This document shows, piece by piece, positions 32,639 to 41,142 of a DNA stretch of 64,000 nucleotides. This DNA is from CAZNPU01 sp964575335. GTDB taxonomy: Bacteria > Planctomycetota > Phycisphaerae > Phycisphaerales > SM1A02. The notes beneath the pieces were generated by a model. That model was not told the origin of the DNA. It ran no database searches and worked only from the letters and a program-made list of their open reading frames with translations. Both the position numbers and the translations under genes were made by a program. Location: positions 124,001 through 188,000 of the forward strand of contig CAZNPU010000004.1 of the NCBI GenBank assembly GCA_964575335.1, given 5' to 3'. The number at the start of each line of letters is the position of its first letter. Positions within the stretch are counted from its first letter, which is position 1.

Positions 32639-34051
32639 ATGAGTCGCATCACTGTTGATTTCGCCAACTGTCTTGATGATCGCGTTGGATCGCATGGCCT
32701 TTCCGCCGATGATCTCCGCAATGCCGCACCGCAGCTGGCGAAGCTGACCGAGCAGCTCAACCAGACGCGCGGCACCGGTTGGGAGCGATGGCGCGACCTG
32801 CCGTTTGATCCCATGCGCAGCGAACACGTGCGCGCAGTGAAAAAAATCACTCGTGCGCTTCGCAGAAAAACCAACAACCTCATTGTGCTGGGCATCGGCG
32901 GCAGCGCGCTGGGCAACATCGCTCTGCAGGCTGCGCTCAATCCCAGCACCTACAACCTGCTCAACCGCAAACAGCGCAACGGCCCGCGCCTGTTCGTGCT
33001 CGACAACGTCGATCCGCATCTGGTGCATCAAACCTTCGAAGCGGTGCGCGCGATCGATCCGGGCTTCAGGCAAACCGTTGTCAATGTCATCAGCAAATCG
33101 GGCGAGACGGCGGAAACCGCAGCGCAGTTTCTCATTGCACGCGAACTGCTCAAAGACGCGCTTGGCGATACGTATGCCCAGCACATCGTCGCGGTCACCG
33201 ATCCGGTCAAGGGCACGATGCGATCGATCTGCGATGCTGAAGGCTACGCCACGCTGCCGGTTCCTGAAGGCGTCGGCGGCCGGTTCAGCGTGCTTTCACC
33301 CGTCGGCCTGTTCAGCGCCGCAATGTGCAACATTGATATCGACGCGCTGCTGGACGGCGCTGCTGAGATGGATCAGCGCTGCAGCAATGTTGATGCGCTG
33401 AAAAATCCCGCTGCGGTGCTGGCGTATGTGCTTATGGAGTTCACCCGCCGCGGCAAGGGCAATCATGTGATGATGCCTTACTGCAATGCGCTGTACCTGC
33501 TGGCTGACTGGTTCCGCCAGTTGTGGGCTGAATCGCTGGGTAAACGATACGACCGCGACGGCCGGGAAGTTTACGCCGGCGCAACGCCCATCAAGGCGCT
33601 AGGCGCCACCGATCAGCACAGCCAGGTGCAGCTGTATCGTGAAGGGCCGAACGATAAAGTCTTTGGCTTTCTCGAAGTCGAAACCTTCGAGCAGGATGTG
33701 ACGATTCCCGCTGACCTTGACGTGGACGCGCTGCGTTATCTGCAGGGATCAACCCTTGGTACGTTGTTGAACGCGGAGAAACGCGCCACGGAATATGCGT
33801 TGGTCGAATCGCAGCGGCCGAACTTTACGATCCGCTTCCCCCGTCTCAATGCCCACAGCGTCGGTCAATTCATTCAGCTCTGGGAAATCGTCACCGCGTA
33901 CGCTGGACTGATGCTGAACATCGACGCCTACGATCAACCGGCCGTGGAAACCGGCAAGGTGGCCACCTTTGGCCTCATGGGCCGACCGGGGTACGAACAA
34001 TGGAAATCGAAGGTGGATCAGACGCTCGCGCCGACGGCCTGGATTGTGTAA
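32639..34051 (+). CDS. pgi: Glucose-6-phosphate isomerase
   Basis: A 470-residue isomerase that interconverts glucose-6-phosphate and fructose-6-phosphate. It matches the PGI family: G-I-G-G-S-A-L-G-N, a SIS-domain S-K-S-G-E-T-A-E-T segment binding the sugar phosphate, and the catalytic region A-L-G-A-T-D-Q-H-S-Q-V-Q-L-Y-R-E-G-P. The length fits the bacterial type. The ATG at 32639 starts the conserved sequence; an upstream TTG at 32600 is unlikely. The gene follows the gamma-enzyme gene by 104 bases, and the FmdB-like gene follows 15 bases after the stop, likely co-transcribed. Confidence 0.95.
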   Translation: MSRITVDFANCLDDRVGSHGLSADDLRNAAPQLAKLTEQLNQTRGTGWERWRDLPFDPMRSEHVRAVKKITRALRRKTNNLIVLGIGGSALGNIALQAALNPSTYNLLNRKQRNGPRLFVLDNVDPHLVHQTFEAVRAIDPGFRQTVVNVISKSGETAETAAQFLIARELLKDALGDTYAQHIVAVTDPVKGTMRSICDAEGYATLPVPEGVGGRFSVLSPVGLFSAAMCNIDIDALLDGAAEMDQRCSNVDALKNPAAVLAYVLMEFTRRGKGNHVMMPYCNALYLLADWFRQLWAESLGKRYDRDGREVYAGATPIKALGATDQHSQVQLYREGPNDKVFGFLEVETFEQDVTIPADLDVDALRYLQGSTLGTLLNAEKRATEYALVESQRPNFTIRFPRLNAHSVGQFIQLWEIVTAYAGLMLNIDAYDQPAVETGKVATFGLMGRPGYEQWKSKVDQTLAPTAWIV

Positions 34052-34066
34052 GGAGATCATTCGCCC

Positions 34067-34294
34067 ATGCCGCTTTACGAATACCGTTGTCTTGAGGATG
34101 GTGAGTTGATCGAACTGCTGCGCCCTATGGCCGATGCCGACAAACCGGTTGACGATCCCAAGGGCAAAGGACGCACGTTTGTCCGCGTGCATTCGCTGTT
34201 CAGCGTTTCCGGCTCCCCCACCACGGAATCAACGCACGTTCACAGCGGCCCCGGCTGCGCATGCGGCAACCCGCATGGGCCGTGCAACATGTGA
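34067..34294 (+). CDS. FmdB-like small protein, zinc-ribbon degenerate
   Basis: A 75-residue protein starting M-P-L-Y-E-Y-R-C, the family signature of FmdB zinc-ribbon proteins. The normal first C-x-x-C is broken: C-L-E-D replaces it. The only cysteine cluster is at the C-terminus (C-A-C-G-N-P-H-G-P-C). The middle (R-P-M-A-D-A-D-K-P-V) keeps family-like features. AAGGAG lies 11 bases upstream of the ATG. It lies directly after pgi and is followed by a hairpin at 34311-34355. Confidence 0.75.
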   Translation: MPLYEYRCLEDGELIELLRPMADADKPVDDPKGKGRTFVRVHSLFSVSGSPTTESTHVHSGPGCACGNPHGPCNM

Positions 34295-34310
34295 TGCGCA
34301 ACCAATAGAA

Positions 34311-34355
34311 AGATGCGGGCCGAGGAGCGACGCTTGCAAATGGAAGCCCGCATCT
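34311..34355 (+). terminator. Hairpin after the FmdB-like gene
   Basis: Perfect 10-bp stem AGATGCGGGC (34311-34320) with GCCCGCATCT (34346-34355), 25-base loop, no T-run. It lies 17 bases after the stop at 34294. It could be a weak terminator or a transcript-end structure. Confidence 0.4.
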
Positions 34356-34430
34356 CTGGACCGCGCATCGGCTGCTCTTATTCAAAGTGCAGTTGAACGC
34401 ACACAGCACAGCGGATCAGCAATCAAACCA

Positions 34431-34464
34431 AAAAACGAAACGCGGCGGCCATGTGGCCGCCGCG
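34431..34464 (-). terminator. Rho-independent terminator of the first flagellin gene
   Basis: On the minus strand, stem CGCGGCGGCC with GGCCGCCGCG (34441-34450 and 34455-34464, perfect 10 bp), loop ACAT, followed by TTTCGTTTTTT. It lies 38 bases downstream of the flagellin stop at 34502. Confidence 0.93.
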
Positions 34465-34501
34465 ATGTTCATTGGGATCAGCTTCGTTATTTACCCCTGG
34501 C

Positions 34502-35971
34502 TTAGCCAAGCAGAGCGAGCACGGCCTGGGGCTGGCTGTTGGCCATCGACAGCGCCTGCGTGGCTGCCTGGCTGAGAATCTGCCGACGGGTCAGGTCAGC
34601 GGTTTCAGCGGCGAAGTCGGTGTCGCGGATGACCGACTCGGCAGCGGCGGTGTTCTCAAGCGAGACGCCCAGGCTGCTGATGGTCGACTGCACGACGTTC
34701 TTCTGGAACGCGCCCAATCGGCCGCGGAGGCTGGAGATCTGCTTGATCGAAGCGTCGACGATGTTCTGCGCCTTGGTCAGGTCGCCGTTCACGACGTTGG
34801 CGGTACCGCCGGACTTGAGGGCCGAGAGGAAGCCTTCAGAGGCCTCGCCCAGGTTACCGGTGGTCACGGTTTCGATACCCAGGGACACCTTGCCGGCCAG
34901 GTTCACCTTCGGAGCGAGGTTGAAGTCGGCGCCGCCGCCGGTCACTTCAAACTTCGTGGTTCCGTTGGTGGTGTTGAGGCCGCCGGTTCCATCGAGGGTG
35001 ATCGACACGTCGAAGCCATCGGTGGAAACTCGGGCGGTCAGGCCGTTCGTAGTGGCCTGGTTACCGTTGATCAGGACGACTGCGTCGCGACCTTCGGTCT
35101 TCAGGTCGCTGCTGCTGGTGGCGCCAGCCGCCGTTGCAGCAAGCAGGTTGGCGGTGCTGCCTTCGAGCACTTTCACACGGACGAACTGCTCGGAGCCGTA
35201 CTTGGTGGACCGGATTTCCACGCGATCGTTGTTGTCGGCGCTTTGCGTTGCCGAGACGCCGAGCGAATCCTTGAAGGTGTTGATCGCTTCGATGATGGCC
35301 GTCTGCGTGGTACCGGATGCAAAGGTGAACTGCTGCACGCCGGAGTTGCCGGTGATTTCAAAGGTAATCGAGCCGTCGCCGCCGTTCTGGAGGTTGGCGC
35401 CGGTTGACAGGAACACAGCAGCGGTCTGAGCTGAGGTGAGCACATCCACCGTCACGTTGATGTAAGCGCCGTCGGCATTGCTCAAACGCGCGGAGTTAAC
35501 CTTCACCGCGGTGATGTCGGCGGAAACGTTGGACGTGGTGTAGTCAAAGTTGCCGTTGAGCAGCTTGATACCCTGGAAGCTGGTGGCATTGGCCAGTCGG
35601 TCGATGGTCTGCAGAATCGAGTCGATCTGCAGCTGATTCGCTTCCTTCTCCTCTGCGGAAACGCCAGCCTCGTTGGCGCTGCTGCCGACCAGCGACTGCA
35701 GTTCCAACAGAAGATTGTTGATTTCCTGAAGACCACCCTCAGCAACGTTGACGACCTGCTCGGCACGCTGGGCGTTGTTGATGGCGGCGTTGATGGCGGC
35801 CTTCTCCGACCGCAGGTTTTCGCTGGCAATCAGACCGGCGGGGTTGTCAGCGCCGCGGTTGATTCGCAGACCGGTGCTCAGCCGCTCCAGGCTGCCGACC
35901 AGGCCGTTGTTCTGTGAGGCCAGCACCCGCTGGGCCAGCAACGACGATACGTTTGTGTTGATGCGACTCAT
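34502..35971 (-). CDS. fliC: Flagellin (first copy)
   Basis: A 489-residue filament protein. The N-terminal D0/D1 helices (S-R-I-N-T-N-V-S-S-L-L-A-Q-R, L-S-T-G-L-R-I-N-R-G-A-D-N-P-A-G-L-I-A-S, through about residue 140) and the C-terminal helices (about 400-489, ending in A-V-L-A-L-L-G) match bacterial flagellins; the middle is the variable D2/D3 part. The ATG at 35971 follows GAGGA with 4 bases spacing; the frame extends upstream to 36016 but lacks sense. This is the first of two flagellin genes; it has its own terminator at 34431 and a possible sigma-28-type promoter at 36020-36045. Confidence 0.96.
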   Translation of the reverse strand: MSRINTNVSSLLAQRVLASQNNGLVGSLERLSTGLRINRGADNPAGLIASENLRSEKAAINAAINNAQRAEQVVNVAEGGLQEINNLLLELQSLVGSSANEAGVSAEEKEANQLQIDSILQTIDRLANATSFQGIKLLNGNFDYTTSNVSADITAVKVNSARLSNADGAYINVTVDVLTSAQTAAVFLSTGANLQNGGDGSITFEITGNSGVQQFTFASGTTQTAIIEAINTFKDSLGVSATQSADNNDRVEIRSTKYGSEQFVRVKVLEGSTANLLAATAAGATSSSDLKTEGRDAVVLINGNQATTNGLTARVSTDGFDVSITLDGTGGLNTTNGTTKFEVTGGGADFNLAPKVNLAGKVSLGIETVTTGNLGEASEGFLSALKSGGTANVVNGDLTKAQNIVDASIKQISSLRGRLGAFQKNVVQSTISSLGVSLENTAAAESVIRDTDFAAETADLTRRQILSQAATQALSMANSQPQAVLALLG

Positions 35972-36019
35972 TGTGTCCTCCGTGAACACGCGCGGGCCAC
36001 GCCGGTGGCCTGCCAATCC

Positions 36020-36045
36020 TTATCGATGCCGTTCGTCCCTCTTTG
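36020..36045 (-). promoter_or_regulatory. Possible sigma-28-type promoter of the flagellin gene
   Basis: On the minus strand, CAAA (36045-36042) is separated by 14 bases from ATCGATAA (36027-36020). The consensus for flagellar sigma-28 is TAAA, about 15 bases, GCCGATAA. It fits 3 of 4 and 6 of 8 positions. It lies about 50 bases upstream of the flagellin ATG. No other promoter evidence exists. Confidence 0.3.
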
Positions 36046-36274
36046 TTGCAGGAGCTCCGAGCGCCTGCGAGTTTTCGATCCAGCTTTGGTTGGATGCCCC
36101 ATGAACGCTTGACGCGGCTCATGCCAACTCGTAACCGCGTCCCCCGACCGGCATGGAGCACTCAACCGGTCAACAGGGTCGCAACTCTCATCGACCCCGA
36201 AAGGGTCCGACTTCACTGCGCTTGCCCATTCATCCGAAAACTTTCACATTCACACCCCCCAGCCGCATTGGCAC

Positions 36275-36305
36275 AATAAAAAACCCCGCCTCATCGGGCG
36301 GGGTT
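36275..36305 (-). terminator. Rho-independent terminator of the second flagellin gene
   Basis: On the minus strand, stem AACCCCGCC with GGCGGGGTT (9 bp, 36297-36305 and 36282-36290), hexaloop, followed by TTTTATT. It lies 48 bases downstream of the stop at 36354. Confidence 0.92.
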
Positions 36306-36353
36306 ATCGGAGCGAAACACCGAAGTGTTCTGCGGGAAAGCCGGATCGATCGC

Positions 36354-37832
36354 CTATCCCAGCAGCGCCAGGATGTTCTGCGAGGAAACGTTCGCCGTGG
36401 CGAGCACCGAAGTGCCTGCCTGGGCGAGAATCTGGGCCCGCGTGAGCGAGGCGGTTTCCGCAGCGAAATCGGCGTCGCGAATCTTCGACTCGCTGGCGGT
36501 GATGTTTTCAAAGCCGACCTGCAGCGAACGGATATTCGTCTGCAGCGTGTTGCGCTCAAACGCGCCCAACCGCCCGCGCAACACTGAAATGTCGTTGATG
36601 GCGCTTTCGAGAATTTGCGCCGCCTGCTGCGCCCGGCCGGCAATGAGGCTGTTGGATTGCCCCGACTTGATCGAGTCGAGGTAATACCGAACGCCATCGA
36701 TGGTGGTTCCGCCCACCCGGCTGGCCGCCACCGACTGGATACCGAACCCGACCTGCTGCATGGCGGAGATGCTCGGCCCAAGCTGGAAGTTCACGCCGCC
36801 GCCGACAATGTCGAAGCTCTTGGGCATGCCGGTTCGTGTGGCAAAATCGGCGGTCAATGAAAGTTCAAGCCCGAGCGCCGGCGTGTTCAGCGAAACATCC
36901 AGTCCCTTGCCTGTTGCGAGCGCGCCGTTGATCAGCGCTGAAACGTCGCGCCCATTGTCGCGCTGCGTGGCGTTGCCGTTCTTCTCATCAAAGACTGCGA
37001 AGAAGTCGCCGCCTTCACCGATTTTCCGCACCGAAACAAAGGCATTCGTGCCATATCCGAGCGAGTTGAAGGTCAGACCGCTGGTCTGATCGGTCGCGCT
37101 GACCAGCGCCGCACTGACGCCGGTGGAATCTTTAACCGTGTTCACCGCCGCCACAACGGCGCTGAGCGCAGTGCCGGAGACGAACGTCAGCGTCTGCACG
37201 CCGAGGTTGCCTGCAATCTCCAGCGTCACGCTGCTAAGCAGCCGACCTGGTGCGCCGGCCGTGTTGCCGGAAAGAAACAGCGATGCGGTCTGGGCCGAGC
37301 TGATAACTTCCACCTGCACCGGCACGCTCGAATTGTTGCCGAAACGGGCGCTGTGAATGTTCACGCCTGCAATCGCGCTGGCGGCCACGCCCGAAGTCAG
37401 ATACTCCAGCGAACCGTTGAGCAGTTGCAGCCCTGCAAAGCTGGCGGTGTTGGAGATGCGGGTGATCGATTCAATCGCGCTGTCGATCTGCAGCTGATTG
37501 GCTTCGATTTCTTCCTGACTCAGGCCGCCGGTGTTCGCTGCTTCAATGATCAGCGCTTTGATGGAGTTGAGCAGGTCGGCTACCTCAGCCAGATACCCTT
37601 CGGTCGTGGCGATGACTGAACTGGCCCGCTCGGAGTTATCAATGGCTTGCTCCAGTCCGCGCAACTCGCTGCGCAACCGCTCCGACACGATGAGGCCGGC
37701 CGGATCGTCCGCACCGCGGTTGATGCGCAGTCCCGTCGAAAGACGGTGAAGCCTGACGTTCAGATCTTCATTGGTGCGGTTGAGGTTGCTCCGCGAGATG
37801 AGTGAGGCGATGTTGGTGTTGATTCTAGCCAT
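36354..37832 (-). CDS. Flagellin (second copy)
   Basis: A 492-residue filament protein paralogous to the one at 34502. N-terminal A-R-I-N-T-N-I-A-S-L-I-S-R-S and L-S-T-G-L-R-I-N-R-G-A-D-D-P-A-G-L-I-V-S, and C-terminal R-G-R-L-G-A-F-E-R-N-T-L with final I-L-A-L-L-G, are flagellin hallmarks. The middle differs from the first flagellin, so the two are likely distinct filament subunits. The start has a strong AAGGAGG site 7 bases upstream. It lies downstream of csrA on the same strand with 125 bases between. Confidence 0.95.
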   Translation of the reverse strand: MARINTNIASLISRSNLNRTNEDLNVRLHRLSTGLRINRGADDPAGLIVSERLRSELRGLEQAIDNSERASSVIATTEGYLAEVADLLNSIKALIIEAANTGGLSQEEIEANQLQIDSAIESITRISNTASFAGLQLLNGSLEYLTSGVAASAIAGVNIHSARFGNNSSVPVQVEVISSAQTASLFLSGNTAGAPGRLLSSVTLEIAGNLGVQTLTFVSGTALSAVVAAVNTVKDSTGVSAALVSATDQTSGLTFNSLGYGTNAFVSVRKIGEGGDFFAVFDEKNGNATQRDNGRDVSALINGALATGKGLDVSLNTPALGLELSLTADFATRTGMPKSFDIVGGGVNFQLGPSISAMQQVGFGIQSVAASRVGGTTIDGVRYYLDSIKSGQSNSLIAGRAQQAAQILESAINDISVLRGRLGAFERNTLQTNIRSLQVGFENITASESKIRDADFAAETASLTRAQILAQAGTSVLATANVSSQNILALLG

Positions 37833-37957
37833 GGCAATCCTCCTTGATTGCAGCTAGGTGTCGCCGGGACGCGCTGACGATCCGTCATCAGCGGCAACAA
37901 CGATTCCCGATCGACCTGCTGGATGGGCGCAAGGCCCTGAGAAGTCACATGTGTGTG

Positions 37958-38263
37958 TCAGGCGCTTTCGCGCTTGGTTTTGGGGTTCCGATCGTTGAGT
38001 TTCGCTGCTGCAGGAATGTTGCGGCGGGGATTGCGGTTCGACACGACCTGCCGTCGAAGCGCGTCCAGCTCGCCGTCGTTCATGCGGGCAGCCTGCTCGT
38101 TTTCGCGTTTGATTGCGTCGTAAATTTCCTTGCGATGAACAGCGACGTGCGCCGGGGCCTTGATGCCCAGCCTCACCTTGTCGCCTCGTATGTCGACGAC
38201 GGTCAGCTCGATGTCGTCGCCGATCATGATCGTCTCATCACGCTGACGTGAGAGCACCAACAT
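37958..38263 (-). CDS. csrA: Carbon storage regulator CsrA with C-terminal extension
   Basis: A 101-residue RNA-binding regulator. The N-terminal 60 residues (M-L-V-L-S-R-Q-R-D-E-T-I-M-I-G-D-D-I, V-R-L-G-I-K-A-P-A-H-V-A-V-H-R-K-E-I-Y) match CsrA. The last ~40 residues form a basic, low-complexity tail not found in standard 60-70 residue CsrA. CsrA binds GGA motifs near ribosome sites and represses or stabilises mRNAs; in flagellated bacteria its target is flagellin mRNA. AAGGAG lies 7 bases before the ATG at 38263. It is adjacent to fliW, its known protein antagonist. Confidence 0.96.
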   Translation of the reverse strand: MLVLSRQRDETIMIGDDIELTVVDIRGDKVRLGIKAPAHVAVHRKEIYDAIKRENEQAARMNDGELDALRRQVVSNRNPRRNIPAAAKLNDRNPKTKRESA

Positions 38264-38450
38264 GGGTTGGCTCCTTCCGTGGATTGCGGAACGATGAAGC
38301 GCGCTGCGCAACGATGCGCATCTGCAGATGCTTCAGCGATCCTCGCCAAGGCGTCCGTGCCTTGGCGTTGTCAGCTTGTGCTGCTTTGTCCAGGTCCGCC
38401 CGCCGTTCGGGCCACCGCGACGCCGCAGCGTTTCTCCGGTCTCCGATCGC

Positions 38451-38897
38451 TCAGGCCGATACAGCCTGGGCCGTCTCACCCAGTTGCACAATTTCATGCC
38501 GCGTGGTCCAGCGCTTCTCCGCCAGCACAAGCTGCATGCCCCTGTGGTTCTTCAGGTTGATCACCAGCGGTCCCTGCAGGTTGGCGGTGAGCGTGCGGCC
38601 GTATTTGTTCACGATCACAAAGACCTGCGCGTTCTCCAGCTTGTCCAGGCCAAGCTCTTCCATTTGCTCACGCCGAATCGTCGCCTCGTAGTCCGTCACC
38701 CACAGCGTGGGGTCGGTGACCACGAACGCCAGTTCAGGCGATTCGAGCGACTGCAGCCAGAAAAATAGTCCTTCATCATCGGGCTGCAACAGCGCGAATG
38801 ATTTGTAGCTGGAAAAGCCCAGCAATCCTGCGGGAAAGGTGATGATCCGATTCTCGTCGAGATCCACCATGCCAAAGCGGGTCGTCTGCACGTTCAT
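38451..38897 (-). CDS. fliW: FliW, flagellar assembly factor and CsrA antagonist
   Basis: A 148-residue protein of the FliW family: N-terminal V-Q-T-T-R-F-G, I-I-T-F-P-A-G-L-L-G-F, F-F-W-L-Q-S-L-E-S-P-E-L-A-F, and V-F-V-I-V-N. FliW binds both flagellin and CsrA, releasing CsrA when flagellin is exported. The ATG at 38897 follows GGAG with 7 bases spacing; the frame extends upstream to 38915 with six residues. It lies upstream of csrA on the same strand with about 187 bases between. Confidence 0.96.
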   Translation of the reverse strand: MNVQTTRFGMVDLDENRIITFPAGLLGFSSYKSFALLQPDDEGLFFWLQSLESPELAFVVTDPTLWVTDYEATIRREQMEELGLDKLENAQVFVIVNKYGRTLTANLQGPLVINLKNHRGMQLVLAEKRWTTRHEIVQLGETAQAVSA

Positions 38898-39121
38898 GCG
38901 AACGCTCCAATCCATCGGCCTGCCAGTCCTTGGTCACGCCGCTCTCGACTCCAAGAGCAGCCACTCGACCTCCTGTCACAGCTCGCCATCCCGGCCGGGA
39001 GGATGCGAGCCTTTACACTTGTTTGTCCATCACATTGGCATGCACGCTGATGCGCACGCGCCCCCTCAACCGGTGCACGGCGCCAACGCTGCAGAACCAA
39101 TGTCGTACGCTGTTTCATGGT

Positions 39122-41101
39122 TTATCTCAGAAAATCCAGGAGGCTCATTGAGGCTGTGTGTGACGCCGTGGTCAGCGCTGCCTGCAACTGCTGCATCTGC
39201 GCGGAGAAGCGGGTAGCCGCCTCGACGTAATCCAGATCCTGAAACTGACTCTTCAACGCGGTATCCTGGATTTTCAAATCCTCTTCACGAGTAATGGCAT
39301 CCGATACTTGCCTGCTGCGAACTCCGACGTCCGCCCGTGCAGACGCGATTCGCGTGATGTCGTCATCCAGACGCTCTGTTGCAAGCGCTATGCCACGCTC
39401 GTCATTGGCCATTAGGGCGTCACGAAGGGCGATAAGATGCGTAAATACGCTGTCAACGGCAATTGTTGCGCGATCTTCGCCGGTCAAAGTTGCGCTTGAG
39501 GTCGAACCGAGAATGCCCAAATCCGCAGCCGCAAACGAACCGTTGCGCGCTTCCACGCGCGTTTCGCCGCCCGCGGTGTTGTCGGTCAGCGCAATGCCGT
39601 TGCCCTCTGCAGCCAGATCTGCGATGAACTCCGCAGGAACCGCAATGCCCGCTCCCGCTGCTGCCGCGTTGATCTGATCCAGCACGTCCTGCACGGTTTC
39701 CACATCCTGCAGATCAACGTCGAACGAGCGGCCGTCTTTGAGCGTGATGCGAAAGTCCACGTCCATCGCCGGATCGGGCAGCCCCGTCACCGGATTGATG
39801 CTGCCGCTGCGATACTGCACGCCGCGTCCATTGTTGAAATCCGCCAGCAGTGTGGAACCGATGAACGAGCGCACGCCAAGTTCGCTTGCCGTGCTGCCGC
39901 CGCCCACTTCACCGATGCTCATGTTTCCACCGGAAAGCTCATTGACGAAGTTCAACCGATCGCCGGTGGCTGCGATTTCCACGCGAATGCCGATATTCAG
40001 CCCCGCGACGAGGTTCATGATGTCCTGCACGGTCTGTGCGCCGGAAAGATCAAGATCGCGCGTCTGGCCGCCGTTGGACAGGCGAATCGTCCCCAGCGGA
40101 ACGCTCACGCCAGACAGCTCGCTGAGCGCAGTGTGTTCCGTCAGGCGCGGATCAAGGTCGCTTCCAGTGCCTCCGCCCACAGCATACGTGCCGGTCAGCC
40201 CCAAATCGGCAGCAGTGGCGGGCGCGGACAAATCACTGATCGTGATCGCCACCGTATTGCCCGCAATGGCAAAGCGATTGCCCGTTACAGCGTCGATTGA
40301 CACGGTGGCGGCTGCATCAACAGTCTGAATCGCCTCCTGCAACAGTTCTGCAACATCGCCCACCGTGTGCGCGGAGCTGAGATCGACCGTCAGATCGGTG
40401 CCGCCCACATCCACGTTGATCGAGCCAAGACTCACCCCCAATCCGCGCGCGCCGTTCAGATCGCTCAGCCGCGTATCGCTGGTCATGGCAGGATCAAGAT
40501 CACGATTGCCTTGCACGCGAGCGCTCATGGCCCCGAACACCGCTGCGCCGGAGGTGGTAATTGAAATCGACCGCGACAGCCCCAGATCGGTCGACAACCC
40601 CTCACCCTGACCGCGATATTGATAACCGCTGAGCAGGCCAGCAAAGGGCGCTTGCCCCGTGGCGGTGCCGCCAAAAAGGTAAAGCTGTTGATACTGATGG
40701 TTGCCGATGCGGACCATCTCCTGCAGCATCGAATCGATCACCGCCGCCTGATTGGCTCGCGTCTGCGCATCGCTGCCCACGCCGATCTGACTCAGGCCGA
40801 TGCTCTTGGCCTCCAGCAGAATGTCGCTCGCCTCGCCCAGCACGGCGTCGGCAGTGTTCAGCACCGCCTCTGCATGCGAGAGATTGCGCAGCCGCTGCTC
40901 GCGCCGCTCCAGCATGTCGTCCAGCACGCTGACCGTGCTTGCACCGATCACATTGTCCGAAGGCCGATTGATCAGGCGGCCGGTGGCTAACTGAACGTGC
41001 GTCTGCAACAGGCGCTGGTTGGTCGAAGTGATCGACCCCAGCATCATCTGTGATGACAGCAGGTTCGGAACGCGGGCCAACGTGGAGGGAATGAACGTCA
41101 T
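39122..41101 (-). CDS. flgL: Flagellar hook-filament junction protein FlgL, enlarged
   Basis: A 659-residue FlgL (HAP3), more than twice the usual 300 residues. The N-terminal D0/D1 (about 15-145, T-N-Q-R-L-L-Q-T-H-V-Q-L-A-T-G-R-L-I-N-R-P-S-D) and the C-terminal helix (about 560-659, V-E-A-A-T-R-F-S-A-Q-M-Q-Q-L-Q-A-A-L) match flagellin/FlgL. The middle contains three related units of about 100-120 residues (starts near 200, 315 and 420), each with a G-s-I/V...D-L-x-x-A/V-x-T-V-x-D core like flagellin-IN repeats. FlgL forms the junction between hook and filament. It lies 41 bases downstream of flgK on the same strand. Confidence 0.93.
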   Translation of the reverse strand: MTFIPSTLARVPNLLSSQMMLGSITSTNQRLLQTHVQLATGRLINRPSDNVIGASTVSVLDDMLERREQRLRNLSHAEAVLNTADAVLGEASDILLEAKSIGLSQIGVGSDAQTRANQAAVIDSMLQEMVRIGNHQYQQLYLFGGTATGQAPFAGLLSGYQYRGQGEGLSTDLGLSRSISITTSGAAVFGAMSARVQGNRDLDPAMTSDTRLSDLNGARGLGVSLGSINVDVGGTDLTVDLSSAHTVGDVAELLQEAIQTVDAAATVSIDAVTGNRFAIAGNTVAITISDLSAPATAADLGLTGTYAVGGGTGSDLDPRLTEHTALSELSGVSVPLGTIRLSNGGQTRDLDLSGAQTVQDIMNLVAGLNIGIRVEIAATGDRLNFVNELSGGNMSIGEVGGGSTASELGVRSFIGSTLLADFNNGRGVQYRSGSINPVTGLPDPAMDVDFRITLKDGRSFDVDLQDVETVQDVLDQINAAAAGAGIAVPAEFIADLAAEGNGIALTDNTAGGETRVEARNGSFAAADLGILGSTSSATLTGEDRATIAVDSVFTHLIALRDALMANDERGIALATERLDDDITRIASARADVGVRSRQVSDAITREEDLKIQDTALKSQFQDLDYVEAATRFSAQMQQLQAALTTASHTASMSLLDFLR

Positions 41102-41142
41102 AAGAACACCACAGCGTCAGAATTCCTAACTTTCTTCCACCA

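Noticed and set aside
36105..36353. Search for a phage or IS insertion between the two flagellin genes
   Set aside because: No transposase, terminal repeats or target duplication; the gap holds only a terminator and leader sequence.
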